From the NCBI GenBank assembly GCA_036426205.1, contig WSYH01000838.1, positions 95,307-159,306 of the forward strand: 64,000 bases of DNA. The letters run 5' to 3'. Under the pieces are notes generated by a model that saw only the letters and a list, made by a program, of their open reading frames with translations, did not search any database and was not told the DNA's origin. Shown here piece after piece: positions 44,101 to 55,640 of this stretch (position 1 is the first letter of the stretch; every line of letters starts with the position of its first letter). Origin of the DNA: Ascaphus truei. Lineage: Eukaryota; Chordata; Amphibia; Anura; Ascaphidae. The translations under genes were made by a program, and so were the position numbers.

Positions 44101-47100
44101 GGATTAGACAGTTGGGATTTGACAGTTGAGAGGGACAGTGAGGAGAGACAGTTGTAGGAGAGGGACAGTGAAAACAGTGAGGAGAGGCAGGTGTAGGAGA
44201 GGCAGGTGTAAGAGAGGGACAGGGAGGACAGTAAGGAGAGGCAGTTGTAGGAGAGGGACAGGTAGGGCAGTGAGGAGGAGAGGCAGTTGTAGGATAGGGA
44301 GGACAGTGAGGAGAGGCAGTTGTAGGAGAGGGACAGGGAGGAGAGGCAGTTGTAGGAGAGGGACAGGGAGGACAGTGAGGAGAGGCAGTTGTAGGAGAGG
44401 GAGGAGAGGGACAGGGAGGACAGTGAGGAGAGGCAGTTGTAGGAGAGGGACAGGGAGGAGAGGGAGGAGAGGCAGTTGTAGGAGAGGGACAGGGAGGACA
44501 GTGAGGAGAGGCAGTGGTAGGAGAGGGATAGGGAGGACAGTGAGGAGAGGCAGTTGTAGGAGAGGGACAGGGAGGACAGTGAGGAGAGAGGCAGTTGTAG
44601 GAGAGGACAGGAGGGCAGGAGTAGGAGGAGGCAGTTGTAGGATAGGGACAGGAGAGAGGCAGTTAGGAGGGACAGTAGTGAAGCAGTTGTAGAGAGGGAG
44701 AGGACCGTGAGGAGAGTGCATTGTAGGAGAGGACATGGAGCATGGGAGAGCAGTTGTAGGAGAGTGACAGGAGAGGAGGACAGGATGAGGAGCATTTGTA
44801 TGAGATGGGACACGGAGGACATGGGAGAGGCAGTTGTAAGAGAGGAGGAGGATGGGACAGGGAGGACAGTGAGGAGAGGCATTGTAAGTAGGAGGGACAG
44901 GGGAGAGGACAGGAGGACAGTGATAGAGCAAGTGGAGGAGAGGATCAGGGAGGACAGTGAGGAGAGGCATTTGTAGAGAGGATAAGGATAGGACAGTGAG
45001 GAGAATCAGTTGTCGGAGAGGACAGGATGAGGAGAGCAAGCTAGTGAGATGCAGGGAGGCTAGGCAGCTGTAGGAGAGAGGCGCTAGGAGAAGGGCAGAT
45101 TGAGTGAGAGCGGACGTGGAGGACAGAGGGAGCAGTGATGAGAGCAGAAACTGCGGAAGGGTAGGATGGGATCAGATTGTAGGAGAAGCGGAGCAGGAGA
45201 GGACGAGGTAGCAGTAGGGAGGGACAGGATGACGTGAGGCATAGTTGTAGGAGGGAGGGGACGAAGGGAAGGAGCTGTGAGGAGAGGCAGATTGTATGGT
45301 AGAAGGGACAGGGAGGCGTGAGGACGAGGCAGTTTAGAGGATAGATAGGTTGTATGGAGCAGGTGTAGGAGAGGAGTTGGAAGGGAGAGGCAGGTAGGAG
45401 TGACCAGTGAGGAGTGAGAAGATGCACGCTAGAGAGGACGGGAGGAGCAGGTGAGAGGCACTAGGAGGGACAGAGAGCATTTGTAGTAGGAAGGAGCATG
45501 GATCGTGTAGGAGGGAGACGGGAGAGAGGAAGGAGGCAGTTGATAGCTTGTAGAGAGGGACAGGGGACAGTGAGGAGAGGCAATTGTAGGAGAGGGATGG
45601 GAGACAGTGGGAGAGTCAGTTTGCGCGGTAAGGAAATGGACGAGTTTGTAGGAAGAAGTGAGGGAGGACCGTGATGAGGAGGGCAGTTGCTAGGAGAGGG
45701 ACGGGCACTTAGGAGAAGAGGCAGTTTGTAAGGAGAGGGCATGTGGAGAGGACAGTGAGGAGGAGAGGCCAGTTGTATGAGAGGGACGTATGGACAGTGA
45801 GGAGATAGGCATTTGTAGGAGAATGTGACATGGAGGATGAGTGAGGATGAGAGTGCAGTTGTAGGAGGGAGGACATGAGAGAGACAAATGTCGGAAGGAG
45901 GGAGCCTGAGGAGGTAGGCATTGTAGAGAGCAGGGAGGCATGTGAGGAGGAGACGTTAGGTATCGAGGGACAGGTAGGACAATGAGGAGAGGCAGTTGTA
46001 CGGAGAGGACAGGGATGATAGTGATGGGGAGAGCAGTAGTTAGGAGAGGGACAGTGGAGGAAGCAGTTGAGGAGGAGACTGAGGAAGGCAGTTGTAGGAG
46101 AGTGGGAGCAGTGAGGAACAGAGACCTGAGGAAGGGCAGTTGTAGGAGAGGGACAGGGAGGACGTGAGTGAGGAGGATAGGGAAAGTGGGCAGGGTAGGA
46201 GATTGTAGGAGAGGACAGGGGAAGGAGAAGCGTTGGGAGGCAGGGTTGATTCAGTTTGTAGAGAGGGACAGGGAGGAGAGGCTTGTAGGAGAGGGTACAG
46301 GAGTGAGAGGGCATTGTATGAGAGACAGGGAGGAGAAGGCAGTTGTAGAGGACCGTAGGGATTAGGAATCCACAGGAGGACGTGAGGAGGATGGCCAGCT
46401 GTAGGAGAGGGACAGGGGGAGAGGTTTAGGAGGGCCAGTTGGGGACTAAGGGAGTAGGGAGACAGGAGAGGACAGTGAGAGAGGCAGTTTGTAGGAGAGG
46501 ACAGGGAAGGGCATGAGGAAGAGCAGTTGTAGGAGAGGGACAGGAGGGCAGTGAGGAGAGCAGTTTATAAGGGACGTAGGGACATGGGGCAGGAGGAGAG
46601 GCAGTTGTAGGAGAGGGAGAGGGCGAGGGACAGTGAGGAGGTCTTGTGAGGAGAGAGGTAGAGAGGAGGGCAGGGAGGACAGTGAGGAGGAGTGTAGAGA
46701 CAGGAGACTTGGGATGCATGAGGAGAGGGATAGGAGGACAGTGAGGAGGCCGATTTGTATAGGTGAAGAGGACTAGGAGGAGAGGCTAAGTGTAGGGAGG
46801 GACAGGAGGCACAGTGGAGGAGAGGCAGCGCTGAGGAGAGGGCAGTGAGGATAGATTAGGAGCAGCATCTTAGGAGAGGCAGGAGGGCATTGTCAAGGGA
46901 CAGGGAGACGTGAGGAGCAGTGAGAGGGATAAGGAGGGAAGGATTGAATGAACAGTTAGAGAGACAGGGAGGACTAGAAGCAATTGGTGAGGGTAGAGGC
47001 AGTGTGAGGGAGTGAGGAGAGAGGGATAGGGAAGGACCGTAGGAGGCATTGTAGGAGAGGCAGGTGAAGGAGTAGGGAAGCAGGCAGAGACCCATGGGAG

Positions 47101-48825
47101 GATGTAGTATATAGCTGTATGAGAGGGACAGAGAGGAGTGAGGAGGACGGGACGTGAGGAGGGCAGTTTGTAGAGAGAGGGAAGGGAGGGCATGTGAGGG
47201 AAGGCAGTGTATGGAGACGTGAGGACAGGGAGAGAGGCAGCTTGTAGGATGAGGACAGGAGCCGTGAGATGAGGCAGTGTAGAGGGGCAGGCTGTAAGCA
47301 GTTGTGAGGGATGGGGACAGAGGAGGAGAGCAGTGTTGTAGGAGAGGGACAGGGAGGATGCAGGAGTTGCAGTTGAGGAGAGGGGAAAACGTTGTAGGAG
47401 AGGACACGAGGAGGAGGCAGCTGTGAGGAAGGACAAGGAGAGCAGTTGTAGAGAGGAGACAGGAGACATGAGGAGAGGCGTTGTAGAGAGGGACAGGGGA
47501 GCGACAGTAGGAGGAGGCAGATTGTAGGGGACAGTGGGCAGTGGGAGGGCTAGTGTAGGAGAGGACAGGGGGACAGTAACAGTTGTAGTATAGGACATGG
47601 AGGACTGATGAGGAGTTGTAGGATGGACGGGAGGCTAGTGATTGTAGGGCCAGTGAGAGGGTTTTAAGGCGAGGGATAGGGAGGTAAGGCAGTTGTATGA
47701 GAGTAGAGGGAGAGAGAGCATTTGTATGAGAAGCACGAGAGGATAGGCAGTTGTAGGAGAGGACAGTGAGGAAGAGCAGTTGTGAGAGGGACAAGGTAGG
47801 TGCAGATTCAGGAGAGGCCAGTTGTAGGAGAGGACAGGGAAGGACGCAGTTAGAGTGAGAGGCAAAGGAGAGGACAGAGGCAGTCGAAGAGGTGTAGGAG
47901 AGGGACAGGTGACGTGAAGAGGGCAGTTTGTAGGATGTCGGGACATGGAGATGAGGCAGTGGAGGAGATGCGGACGACTTCGTAGGATTGTGGGAGAAGG
48001 CGAGGAGAGGAGAGGGCAGTTGTATAGAGGGACAGGAGGAAGGCATGTTGTGGAGAGGGAACGGGGGAGGCGGGGAGGCAGTTTGTAGGAGAGTGACATG
48101 GAGGAGAGGCAGTTTAGTAGGAGAGGCACGGGAGGATAGGCATTGTAGATGAGGGACAGTGAGGTAGGCAGTAGGTTGTGGAAGGAGGGAGCATGAGGAA
48201 GCGTGAGGAGAGGACCGGGTAGAGAGAGGGATTAGGGCATACAGGAGGATGAAGAGTATTTAGAAGGGACAGTGAGGAGAGGGCAGTTGTATTAGAGGGA
48301 CAGGAGGAGTGAGAGAGGAGTTGTAAGAGAGGGGACAGGGAGGACAGTGATGAGAGGCATTGTAGATAGGACAGGGAGGACGAGGAGGAGGCAGTGTAGG
48401 TAGAGGCACGTGTAGAGAGGGTTTGAAACGGACAGGGAGGAGCAGTGTAGTAGAGGAGGAGGAGGTTTAGAGCACAGGAGTTGGTGGGAGACAGGGGGAC
48501 ATGATGAGAAGGCAGTTGTAGGAGAGGGACGGATGCGTGAGGAGAGGCCGTGTAGTGAGGGATAGGGATGCAGTGTAGAGGGCATGTAGGAGGGACAGTG
48601 AAGAATTGAGGGACAGGGGCGTTAGGAGGAGGGACAGGAGAGTTTGTGGAGAGACATGATGGAGGAGAGGCGTTGTAGGAGAGGGAAGAGTGAGTGAGAG
48701 ACGTAGAGACAGTATAGGGCAGTGAGGTAGAGGGCATTTGGAGGAGTGTAGGAGGAGGGAGTGATGGGAGAGTGAGGAGGAGGCATTGAGAGAGGCAGTT
48801 GTAGGAGAGGGAGAGGGAGGACATA
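44100..48825. repeat. 4.7-kb GA-rich minisatellite, 39-bp unit
   Basis: The unit is GAGGAGAGGCAGTTGTAGGA then GAGGGACAGGGAGGACAGT. Between 44.1 and 44.6 kb units are near-perfect or cleanly shortened. From about 44.62 kb to the end nearly every unit has single-base gaps or insertions. Minus-strand frames of up to 396 residues (Leu/Ser/Pro-rich) follow from the 13-codon period and are not genes. About 120 units if 39 bp holds throughout. Confidence 0.95.
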
Positions 48826-48829
48826 CGAT

Positions 48830-49065
48830 ACATAAAGCTCCTACTGTCTCTGTACATTCCTCCTACATACCAATTAGATTGTAAGCTCCTCGGAGCAGGG
48901 ACTCCTCTTCTGAAATGTGACTTTTTATGTCTGATGCACTCTATTCCCATGATCTGTTATTTGTAGTTCTTTTGTTATTTATCGATTGTCACTTGTATTA
49001 CTGCTGTGAAGCGCTATGTACACTAATGGCGCTATTAAATAAGATATACATTCTATATATTTTTG
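48830..49065 (+). repeat. LINE 3' tail, best-preserved copy
   Basis: ACCAATTAGATTGTAAGCTC, CTCGGAGCAGGGACTCCTCT, TTATTTGTAGTTCTTTTGTT, TTACTGCTGTGAAGCGCTAT and GTACACTAATGGCGCTATTA then AATAAG. It gives the reference order for the tail fragments at 12.69, 19.2 and 58.4 kb. Assigned to an L2-like LINE by general structure. Confidence 0.75.
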
Positions 49066-49379
49066 GTGGGTGATATTAAAAAGAAAATGCACTACACCGC
49101 TACACACAAAAAAAGAAACAAATAAAAATAACTAGTATTTGAGTGAGCAAGACTACCAACAGAGTATATAAACCAAGTTGTGTACACACAAAGAGAAAAA
49201 AAATCTACAAACCAAAAAATTAATAAAATTAATATATCTATATATATAAAATCGAATGGTTAGTGCTATCTCTGCGGTGAAATCTGATTGGTCCTCAGCC
49301 TCTGGCCATCCAGATTGGTGGGTCCTGACATCACCCAACTGCCACTCTCTTCCCCTTCGGCGCCACACCACACACCACA

Positions 49380-49690
49380 CACACACACACCTCTCCCCCC
49401 CCCGTCGCTCATCTCTCCCCTCCCTCCGTCACCTCTCCCCTCCCCTCCGCTCACCTCTCCCTCCCTCCGCTCACCTCTCCCCTCCCTCACTCCGCTCACT
49501 CTCTCCCCATCCCTCCCGCTCACCTCTCCCCTCCCTCCCTCACCTCTCCCCTCCCTCACCTCTCCCCCTCCCTCCCTCCCCTCCATCCGCTCACCTCTCC
49601 CCTCCCTCCGCTCACCTCTCCCCCTCCCTTCCGCTCACCTCTCCCTCCCTTCGCTCACCTGCTCCTCCTTCTCCCCCTCGCTCGCGCTCA
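49380..49690. repeat. About 20-bp pyrimidine array CGCTCACCTCTCCCCTCCCT
   Basis: Roughly 14 irregular units of CTCACCTCTCCCCTCCCTCC. First array inside Helitron-like element 2. Confidence 0.9.
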
Positions 49691-49889
49691 CTCAGCCCCT
49701 GCGGGGAACAGCAGTGCCAGCATGCCTGCAGCTGCTCGCGTCGCCTCATAATGGCGGGGCCGGAGGACCCCCCCCCTCCTCCTCGCGCGCCTAAAATGGG
49801 CGCCGTCCAGAAGGACCCCCTTCCTCCTCGCGGCGCCGAATGAGAAGATGGCGGCGCCCCGAAGTAGAGGTAGTGTCGCGTGTGTGTCT

Positions 49890-50185
49890 CGTCTAGGTGA
49901 CGTGTGTGTGTTGTGTGTGTGTCACTGTGTTGTGTGTGTGTGTGTGACACTGTGTCTGTGTGTGTGTGTGTGGGACACTGTGTGTGTGTGTGTGTGTGTG
50001 ACACTGTTGTGGTGTGTGGTTGTGTGTGTGTGTTGTGTGTGTCTGAATCTGTGTGTGTGTTGTCTGTGTTGACACCGTGGTGTGCAACTGTGTGTGCCCT
50101 GTTGTGACACTGTGTGTTTGTGTGTGTGTGTGTTCTCACTGTGTTGGTTGTCTCACTGTGTGGTGTGTGACACTGTGTGTGTGGT
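49890..50185. repeat. (TG)n array with GTGACACTGTG steps
   Basis: Alternating TG interrupted by GACACTGTG roughly every 30-40 bp. Second array of Helitron-like element 2, with a TG theme as in element 1. Confidence 0.93.
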
Positions 50186-51612
50186 GTCGCCCCCCCTTGC
50201 CTTTCACTCACGCCCCCCCTGCCTATCACGCCCCCCCTCCTTTCACGTTCCGTCCCCCCCCTTTCACGTCGCCCTGCTTTCCCCTCATCGCCTTTCACGT
50301 CCGTCCCCCTCTTTCGCCCTCCCCCTGCGGTTTCACTCCGCCCCCCTTGCCTTTCACTGTCGCCCCCCCTCCTTTCACAGTCCGCCCCCCTGCCTTTCAC
50401 CGCCTGCCCCCCTGCCTTTCATCAACGCCCGCCCCCCTGGCCTTCACGCCCCCCCTGCCTTTTCACGCCGCCGCCCCTCCCTTTCACGCCCCACTGCCTT
50501 CACCCCTCCCCTTTCACCTCGCCCCCGCGCCCCCCGCCTCATCCTCAGCACGCCCCCCCCCTGCCTTCCCGCCCCCCCCTCCTTCACGCCCCCCCTGCCT
50601 TTCACGCCCCCCTGCTTTCACCCCGCCCGCCCCCCGCCTTTCACCCCCCGCCCGCCCGCCTTTCCGCCCCCACCCCCCGCTTTCACGCCCCCCCGCCCCC
50701 CGCCTTTCACGCCCCCCTGCCTTTCACCACCCGTCCCCCCTGCCTTTCACGTCCGCCCCCCCTGCCTTTCACGTCCCCCCCCTGCCTTTCACGCCCGCCC
50801 CCCCTGCCTTTCACGCCCCCCCCTGCCTTTCACGCCCCCCCCCTGCCTTTCATCGCGGGCCCGCGCCGCGCTAGCGCCCCCGCCTTTCACGCCCCCGCCC
50901 CCCCGCCTTTCACGCCCCCGCCCCCCCGCCTTTCACGCCCCCGCCCCCCGACTTTCACGCCCCCCCCCCGCCTTCAACTCGCACGCCTTCCTAACGCCCC
51001 CACCCCTGCCTTATCCCCCCCCTGCCCCCCTGCCTTCACTGCCCCTCCCCCGCCCCCCCTTCACCTCCCCCCCACTACCTTTCCACGCCCCCCCGACCCC
51101 CCTGCCCCTGCCTGCTATCTTCACGCCCCCGCCCCCCCCGCCTTTCACGCCCCGCCCTCACCTGCCTTTCACGCCCAGCCCCCGCCCACCCCTGCCTTTT
51201 TTTTTTGTTTTTTTTTTTTTGTTTTCCCCCCCACGCCCCACGACCTGCGACCCTATCGCCCGCCACCTCACCCACGACCCTCCAGGTACGACCCGCCTAT
51301 CAGCCCCCTTCCTTTCACCTCCCCCCACTGACGCCCCCCGCTCCCCCCCCCCCTTCTTTCCCCCCCCATTCCTCCCCTTTCTTTCGCCTCCCATACGTCC
51401 ACCCACCCCCGTTGCCTTTCCTTCGCCCGCACCGCTCCCCCCCCCGTTCCTTTCCCTCCCCCCGAATCCCGCCTCTTCCTTTCAGTCCGTCCCCTACCTC
51501 CCCCTTCCTTCCCTCCCCCCTGCCTTTCACGCCCCCCCCCTTCTGCTTTCCACGCCCCCCCCCCCCTGCCTTTCACGCCCCCCCCTCCTGCCTTTCACGC
51601 CCCCCCTCCCTG
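50186..51612. repeat. 1.4-kb C-rich array, about 17-18-bp unit
   Basis: The unit CGCCCCCCTGCCTTTCA varies mainly in the length of its C-run. A T-run interruption lies at 51190-51223. Long Pro-rich frames (up to 536 residues) on the plus strand are array artefacts. It ends ten bases before the terminal hairpin. Confidence 0.95.
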
Positions 51613-51729
51613 CCTCCGGGCAACGCCGGGTATATCAGCTAGTATATTATATATATGGGATTTCTTCATCTCTTGAGACTTGGTATGTTTAAAAAAATGA
51701 ATGTATTCTTCCTAAAAAATATATGTGTT

Positions 51730-51900
51730 CAGCAAATAAAAATACCCCTTGTGAGCAAATTCGCGTATCAGACAGGCCTTTCCCCCCCATTATCTCTACG
51801 GCATACAGTGCTTCCACTGCAGCCAGGGATTCTGGGAAATGACATGCAAATGAACACTCGCAGTGTGTCACGTTTTTTGCTTCTTGTTCATAGAAATATG
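51730..51900. mobile_element. Family E MITE, half copy
   Basis: TCAGCAAATAAAAATACCCC, TTGTGAGCAAATTCGCGTAT, CTTCCACTGCAGCCAGGGAT, TCTGGGAAATGACATGCAAA and AGTGTGTCACGTTTTTTGCT. The inverted arm is lost after about 51900. A duplicate-free neighbour to the Helitron end. Confidence 0.78.
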
Positions 51901-53141
51901 TGGACTCTTCACTCGCGCGTCTGCAGTACGTATATTGTAATGGGCAAATAAGTCCCGTATACATACCCTGTATATATACACACATGCTATACTTCGTCTC
52001 TCTAGTGCTGGCGATATGTTTTTGGATCGAAACTGATGAGACCTTTAAAGAGGTTATAATGATGTGGAATTAAAATAATGGTAATGTGTAAGGAAAACCC
52101 AACGTATAGAAAGGATAATGTCTGTTATGTAGGAAATAACCATTTCCGAGCCAAAGTAAATGGTTATTTGTTGTTCTGCAACACAACATTAAAAAGATAA
52201 TATAATATGCCTGCCTATGGTAACCTTTATAATTGTGGAAAGGTTCGTAACGCATTGTAAAACAGTGAAGGGGTTAATTATACGACATTAGTGGTAATGT
52301 GTAATATCACTGTGATGGCACGCCTGCGAAATTAACCCCTTTGCAGGCCTCCGTGACACTCAGCGGGTAACTAACATGTAATATATTATTTATGTCTTGT
52401 GACCTATAATTCGTTCTGGTATCAAAAAACATCGGAAACAGTCGCTATTGAAACAACTTTTTTTTCATTAACTTTCTAAGCACACGGTGCAGATAGAGTT
52501 GCAAGTCTGTAAATGTGGGGTTATGTGCTATAATCACTTTGTGTCCCTGTGGTATGTAGTTCCCATCCTTCTGGGATAACGCACTTTAATGTATATCGTT
52601 CAGAATAGACCTTAACGGTAGAATAAAATGTCCCTCTATCCCATGAATCTTATAGCCGTGTTGTGTTCACGGCTCTATAAGGAAAGTCCGGGGAACTCCT
52701 GCTGGGGAATTGCTTTGGATAATTAAACCAGATTCATCGCTGACTGAATGATGCATTATTTGTGTAAGACGTCGTTTTATGGCGCGCTGTAATTAGTCTT
52801 AGGCCAACGCTGAATAAAGGTCTTGAAAATGAATAACAAACATATTTATGCATAATATAAAGCGATCCAGATGCGAAACAACTCCAATAGGTCACCTAAC
52901 TGGAGACCAATGGGCCTACTGTATGTATCAAAGGAGGCTATGTTTTCATGAACACCTTTGCTGCCGCTAAGAAAGACATTTTCATTCTGCGTCTCTTAGC
53001 GTTAATGTATCAAGATACTTTGGCTTCTATCCCGCGGAAGATGTCTTCAGAGGAAATTGAACAGGGGGCCTTTGTTCTTATTTTGTCCTGTGAGTGTGTC
53101 AATTTGGGGAGACGTTAGGAGAACGCATTATAGATTTGTAA
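51901..53141. other. No gene; AT-rich sequence, one repeat-free block
   Basis: 52650-52870 is complex and repeat-free (GATGCATTATTTGTGTAAGA, GGCGCGCTGTAATTAGTC, CATATTTATGCATAATATAA). 52900-53050 has weak inverted phrases (TGTATGTATCAAAGGAGGC and ATGTATCAAGATACTTTGGC) that could be an old MITE. Confidence 0.35.
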
Positions 53142-53184
53142 CCCCCCCCCCCTCCCCCCCCCCCCCCCCCCCCCCCCCCACCCC
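53142..53184. repeat. Poly-C tract
   Basis: About 40 C with one T and one A. Length is likely to be unreliable in any assembly. Confidence 0.97.
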
Positions 53185-53605
53185 GGCAGCAGGCTTTATG
53201 TATCGTGTATAGTATTAGCCACGGTGCTATTCATATGCTTATTTAAGCAAGTGTGTCTTAAGGTGGGTCTTAAAGGTGGATAGAGAAAGTGCTATTCGTG
53301 TATTGAGGGTAAGGGCATTCCAGAGGTGTGGGGCAGTCAGTGAGAAGGGTTTAAGGCGGGAGAGGGCTTTAGATACAAAGGGGGTAGAGAGAAGACATCC
53401 TTGAGCAGAACGCAAGAGTCGGCATAGTGAGAAATTAGGGCTGAGATGTAAGGAGGAGCAGAAGAGTGTAAAGCTTTAAAAGTGAGGAGAATTTAATGTG
53501 TGATACGGGATTTGATAGGAAGCCAGGAGAGGGATTTCAGCAGGGGAGGCGCTGAGACAGATTTAGGAAAGAGTTCAGTGATTCTGGCAGCAGTGTACAA
53601 TGAAC
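53185..53605 (-). repeat. Internal part of the LINE-associated repeat
   Basis: GTATAGTATTAGCCACGGTG, CTATTCATATGCTTATTTAA and GTGTGTCTTAAGGTGGGTCT match the start seen at 19.40-19.47 kb. It continues GGGCATTCCAGAGGTGTGGG, GGGAGAGGGCTTTAGATACA and AAGCCAGGAGAGGG, a known kind of vertebrate interspersed repeat. No intact frame. Confidence 0.6.
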
Positions 53606-53716
53606 TAGCACTCACCCTGTCTAACACAATTCAGATAGAGGTGCTAAGATTCTGCATCCAACTATACAAAAACTAACTGCATCAGCACTCACAAATGAAT
53701 ACTGAAGGACGTACGT

Positions 53717-53920
53717 TTTGCTTTTGGTCTCACCAAGTCTCTTCTTTAATGTATCAAAAAAGCAGCAACACTGAAAAAACTCAGCACACACAGGGAAAGG
53801 AAGTGTTAGCAGACAAGCGCCGTTATATGTGCACAATAGGGCAACGTTTCAAGGCCTCCTGGCCCCTTCGTCAGGCCTCGTCAGATATTAAAGAAGAAAC
53901 TTGGTGAGGCCAAAAGCAAA
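53717..53920. mobile_element. Inverted-repeat element with CAACGTTTCAAGG core
   Basis: The 34-bp arms 53717-53750 and 53887-53920 match with two mismatches: TTTGCTTTTGGTCTCACCAA against the complement of TTGGTGAGGCCAAAAGCAAA. The core has AGGGCAACGTTTCAAGGCCT and CTGGCCCCTTCGTCAGGCC, a second hairpin. Class unknown. Confidence 0.75.
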
Positions 53921-54440
53921 GCCTAAATCCTTTGTTTATATATATCACCGCCATTAGTTCACTTTGGGCCTATGTGGGACACAACCTCTCAGCCAGTGTA
54001 AAGTTATAACGCAAGTGATATTTCCATTAGTCAGAATGCAAAGGCCAACAGTTTCCAACCTCTGCTTCTCTAACATAAACTCCCCCCACTCATGTTCAAA
54101 GTAAACCCCACTCGGTAGTTCCACGGCCTGCAGCCGGGATTACCATGTGAAACCCACATCTGTCAATCTGTCACTGAAACATTTACTAAACTATTGACCA
54201 CTTATATTAAAACACCATTAACGAAGGATTAGCTTCTTCCAGGTTGAAGTGGTGTGAAAATGCCGGGAATGTCACGCCCAATGGGGTAATTTTATTTGTA
54301 ACGTAAACAAGCGAAACCGAGCGGAGAAAGGTTACATGTTTATTAAATGCGCGGTGCCTGTATTGTCATGTTTTTTGCTTCAAGCTTGCTAATATGGGAT
54401 CCTATAACTCATTACGCCTGACAGCTCCTGGGCATAAAAC
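53921..54440. other. No gene seen
   Basis: Unique sequence without recognised repeats. Confidence 0.35.
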
Positions 54441-54444
54441 AGTA

Positions 54445-54776
54445 CAGGCATACCCCGCATTAACCTACGCAATGGGACCGGAGCATGTATGTAAAGCGAA
54501 AATGTACTTAAAGTGAAGCACTACCTTTTTCCCACTTATCGATGCATGTACTGTACTGCAATCGTCATATAAGTGCATAACTGATGTAAATAAGGCATGT
54601 GTAACAGGCTCTATAGTCTCCCCGCTTGCGCACACCATCGGTACAGGTAGGGAGCCGGTATTGCTGTTCAGGACGTGCTGACTGGCGCATGCGTGATCTG
54701 CCATTTGCCTATTGAGCGAGATGTACTTACTCGCGAGTGTACTTAAAGTGAGTGTACTTAAACCGGGGTATGCCTG
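54445..54776. mobile_element. Tigger-like MITE with TA duplication
   Basis: The ends CAGGCATACCCCGCATTAAC and TTAAACCGGGGTATGCCTG are inverted. TA lies on both sides (54443-54444 and 54777-54778). CAGGCATACC is the classic Tigger (pogo superfamily) terminus. Inner repeated words ATGTACTTA/GTGTACTTAAA lie near both ends. 332 bp and non-coding. Confidence 0.9.
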
Positions 54777-54817
54777 TACTAAGTATCTGGTCTTGGTTAT
54801 TACTAGAAGCTAAAAAG

Positions 54818-55062
54818 CATTAATATGTATTTTATCTCTATTCTTTCCTCATAAATGTGGGTCACTTAGTTCAATACTTTGGCCAAAATATTGTAATCCT
54901 GCAACACGGGTGCGGGACATACATGCAGTGCCAAAAGGGTTAAAATTTAAGATGCACTACATGTGCTATGTTTGAGCTACAGCGCAATTATAACTGGTTA
55001 AAAAAAACAAGTGCAATAATAATTAAATGCACTATAGCTCATACATGGCACATATAGTTGAT
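54818..55062 (+). repeat. Dispersed repeat I, copy 1
   Basis: It matches 58154-58395 over about 240 bp: shared ATTAATATGTATTTTATCTC, ACTTTGGCCAAAATATTGTA, ATCCTGCAACACGG and AACAAGTGCAATAATAATTA. Begins 40 bp after the Tigger-like MITE. Class unknown. Confidence 0.88.
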
Positions 55063-55194
55063 CAAAAAAAATAAAACAATGGAAGTTGCCATTTGTCAAT
55101 GTCCAACGTAGTTTCAAGTACCCGGGACCAACGCCGGGATTCACTAAACTCCGATGTGGAGTATTGAACAATGATCAGGCCTTGCTATTGACCA

Positions 55195-55400
55195 GAAGGG
55201 CAGTTAACACTGGACCAGGGTGCACTTAGTCGATCTCGGCCTAAGCGCCATGTTTACTAAGCAGTCTTTTGCTACAAGGCACCTTCCAGCGCTGGAAGAC
55301 TCTACACAGCCCATTCTCGTGACTGGCCAGGAAGGTGTCTTCCATTGCCAGATGGTGCCTTATGCCGATGTATTATCCTTATGTTTAGTAGACATGGCCA
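55195..55400. mobile_element. MITE family D
   Basis: CGCCATGTTTACTAAGCAGT, AAGGCACCTTCCAGCGCTGG, AAGACTC and the inverted GGAAGGTGTCTTCCATTGCC. Third copy in the window. Confidence 0.68.
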
Positions 55401-55539
55401 TAAGAAATTATTCAATAAAGCCTGAAGTGACCAATCGCACCGAAAACTGCCAATCTCGCTGCGATCTGCACGATCACAGCTCACCGAATAATGAACTGAG
55501 GATAAAGGATATGGGCGCGCTAATTCAAATCTCTAGTAT

Positions 55540-55640
55540 TTGTTATTCTTGTACAGTGAGGGCAGTGCTGTACACAGCATGTTTGCAGGCACGAGTACCT
55601 TCACCGTAGAGCTTACAATCTAATTTTGGTGACTGGGTCA
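55540..55640 (-). repeat. CORE-SINE/LINE tail fragment, antisense
   Basis: TGTACAGTGAGGGCAGTGCT, GTACACAGCATG and GTAGAGCTTACAATCTAATT correspond to the reverse complement of the tail at 9095-9150. Confidence 0.55.

Larger units (their letters stand above)
49252..51642 (+). mobile_element. Helitron-like element 2, filled with different arrays
   Basis: It starts A|TCGAATGGTTAGTGCTATC and ends CCGGGCAACGCCGGG (a 4-5-bp stem hairpin), TATATCAG, CTAG|T at 51639-51642. The sub-terminal GTGAAATCTGATTGGTCC mirrors the complement of GGGACCAATGAGATTTCCCC in element 1, so both ends are shared with element 1. There are no inverted repeats and no target duplication. The interior is three arrays plus a short CpG-rich part at 49.70-49.88 kb. 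No Rep/helicase coding sequence, so non-autonomous. Confidence 0.8.

Noticed and set aside
44067..48950. Long Leu/Ser/Pro frames on the minus strand
   Set aside because: They come from the 39-bp (13-codon) array and are broken by array noise.
50053..51692. 536-residue Pro-rich frame
   Set aside because: It is the C-rich minisatellite in Helitron-like element 2. Composition alone explains it.
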